This document shows, piece after piece, positions 5,275 to 5,361 of a stretch of 5,361 nt of DNA. Position numbers and translations under genes: made by a program. The DNA is taken from positions 1 to 5,361 of the forward strand of contig JAGAYQ010000363.1 of assembly GCA_017940445.1 (NCBI GenBank). Direction: 5' to 3'. Position 1 is the stretch's first letter; the number at the start of each line of letters is the position of its first letter. The notes under the pieces were generated by a model, which did no database searches, was not told the origin of the DNA, and saw only the letters and a list, made by a program, of their open reading frames with translations. This DNA comes from Pyramidobacter sp. GTDB lineage: Bacteria; Synergistota; Synergistia; Synergistales; Dethiosulfovibrionaceae.

Positions 5275-5361
5275 TTACGTGGCTTTGCTCCGTATTTCAT
5301 ACGGAGTAAGGCCATTTTTCATGGTGATCCTCTCGTAGTTGTAGAAATGCACGTACTCCTC
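5275..5361 (-). CDS. IS3-family transposase (OrfB-type), C-terminal 28 residues
   Basis: This is the DDE integrase-type transposase that moves the element. Only the final 28 codons are present, ending with TAA at 5275-5277. The residues include HFYNYER and NGLTPYEIRSK, the very conserved tail of IS3/IS150-group transposases just after the catalytic glutamate region. The rest, including the DDE residues and the upstream OrfA, lies beyond the right edge, so it cannot be said whether the element is intact. It is convergent with the interrupted carrier gene. Confidence 0.92.
   Translation of the reverse strand, partial: EEYVHFYNYERITMKNGLTPYEIRSKAT
5281..5319 (+). terminator. Terminator-like hairpin inside the insertion sequence, facing host transcription
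   Basis: Positions 5281-5295 pair with 5299-5313 across a TTC loop, giving a 15-bp stem followed by A and five T's (5315-5319). Two pairs are G-U wobbles in a rightward RNA and would be C-A mismatches in the transposase mRNA, so the fold favours the rightward strand. It would stop transcripts entering from the hydratase-carrier operon. Confidence 0.5.

Larger units (their letters stand above)
5216..5361 (-). mobile_element. IS3-family insertion sequence, one end only (right part outside window)
   Basis: The element begins TGGACTGTTCCCC and goes on to TAGACA (5235-5240), the pattern of IS3-family terminal inverted repeats, including the leading TG. The C-terminus of an IS3-type transposase reads toward this end from the window edge, so this is the end downstream of the transposase. 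The boundary coincides with the loss of carrier homology. A short target duplication (GTT or GGTT just before 5216) is expected at the far end, which is not in the window. Confidence 0.85.

Noticed and set aside
5216..5338. The 40 codons after the carrier fragment as part of a genuine protein
   Set aside because: They translate the insertion-sequence end and the antisense of the transposase tail, and match no carrier sequence.

Overview
The window is GC-rich, uses strong Shine-Dalgarno sites and sigma-70-type promoters, and encodes an exported binding protein and a lipoprotein-type leader, so the host looks like a diderm (outer-membrane) bacterium. An aconitase-like hydratase beside a YfcC-type carboxylate carrier, at this base composition, would suit an anaerobe such as a member of the Synergistota. 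That placement is inference from general resemblance, not from a search.

Layout. From the left edge to about 2395 everything reads leftward (minus strand). The left edge holds the start of a phosphonate-type ABC transporter ATPase (PhnC), cut off just before its Q-loop. Before it in transcription order comes a complete PhnD-type binding protein gene, 23 bases away and clearly in the same operon. Upstream of phnD is a very good promoter (TTGACA-17-TACAAT) followed at once by a strong rho-independent terminator, both ahead of the phnD start. This is the arrangement of an attenuated or riboswitch-controlled leader, or of a small RNA.

From 1466 to 2395 lies a gene for an unusual tryptophan-rich repeat protein. 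It has its own promoter, Shine-Dalgarno site and lipoprotein signal peptide, but one in-frame TGA sits two codons after the lipobox cysteine. Three 39-residue repeats make up its C-terminal part. The two nearly identical copies differ by eight silent changes and one conservative change, so the protein was under selection.

Region 2396-2629 is an AT-rich divergent promoter region. The leftward promoter and one rightward promoter share the same -35 bases, and a second rightward promoter carries a palindrome in its spacer. Rightward from 2630 is a complete 770-residue aconitase-superfamily hydratase (YbhJ-like). It is followed by the first 47 codons of a YfcC/DcuC-type membrane carrier, probably its co-transcribed partner for a carboxylate substrate.

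The carrier gene is cut at 5216 by the end of an IS3-family insertion sequence. The transposase C-terminus of that element reads leftward into the window from the right edge. The element carries a terminator-like hairpin facing the incoming host transcript.
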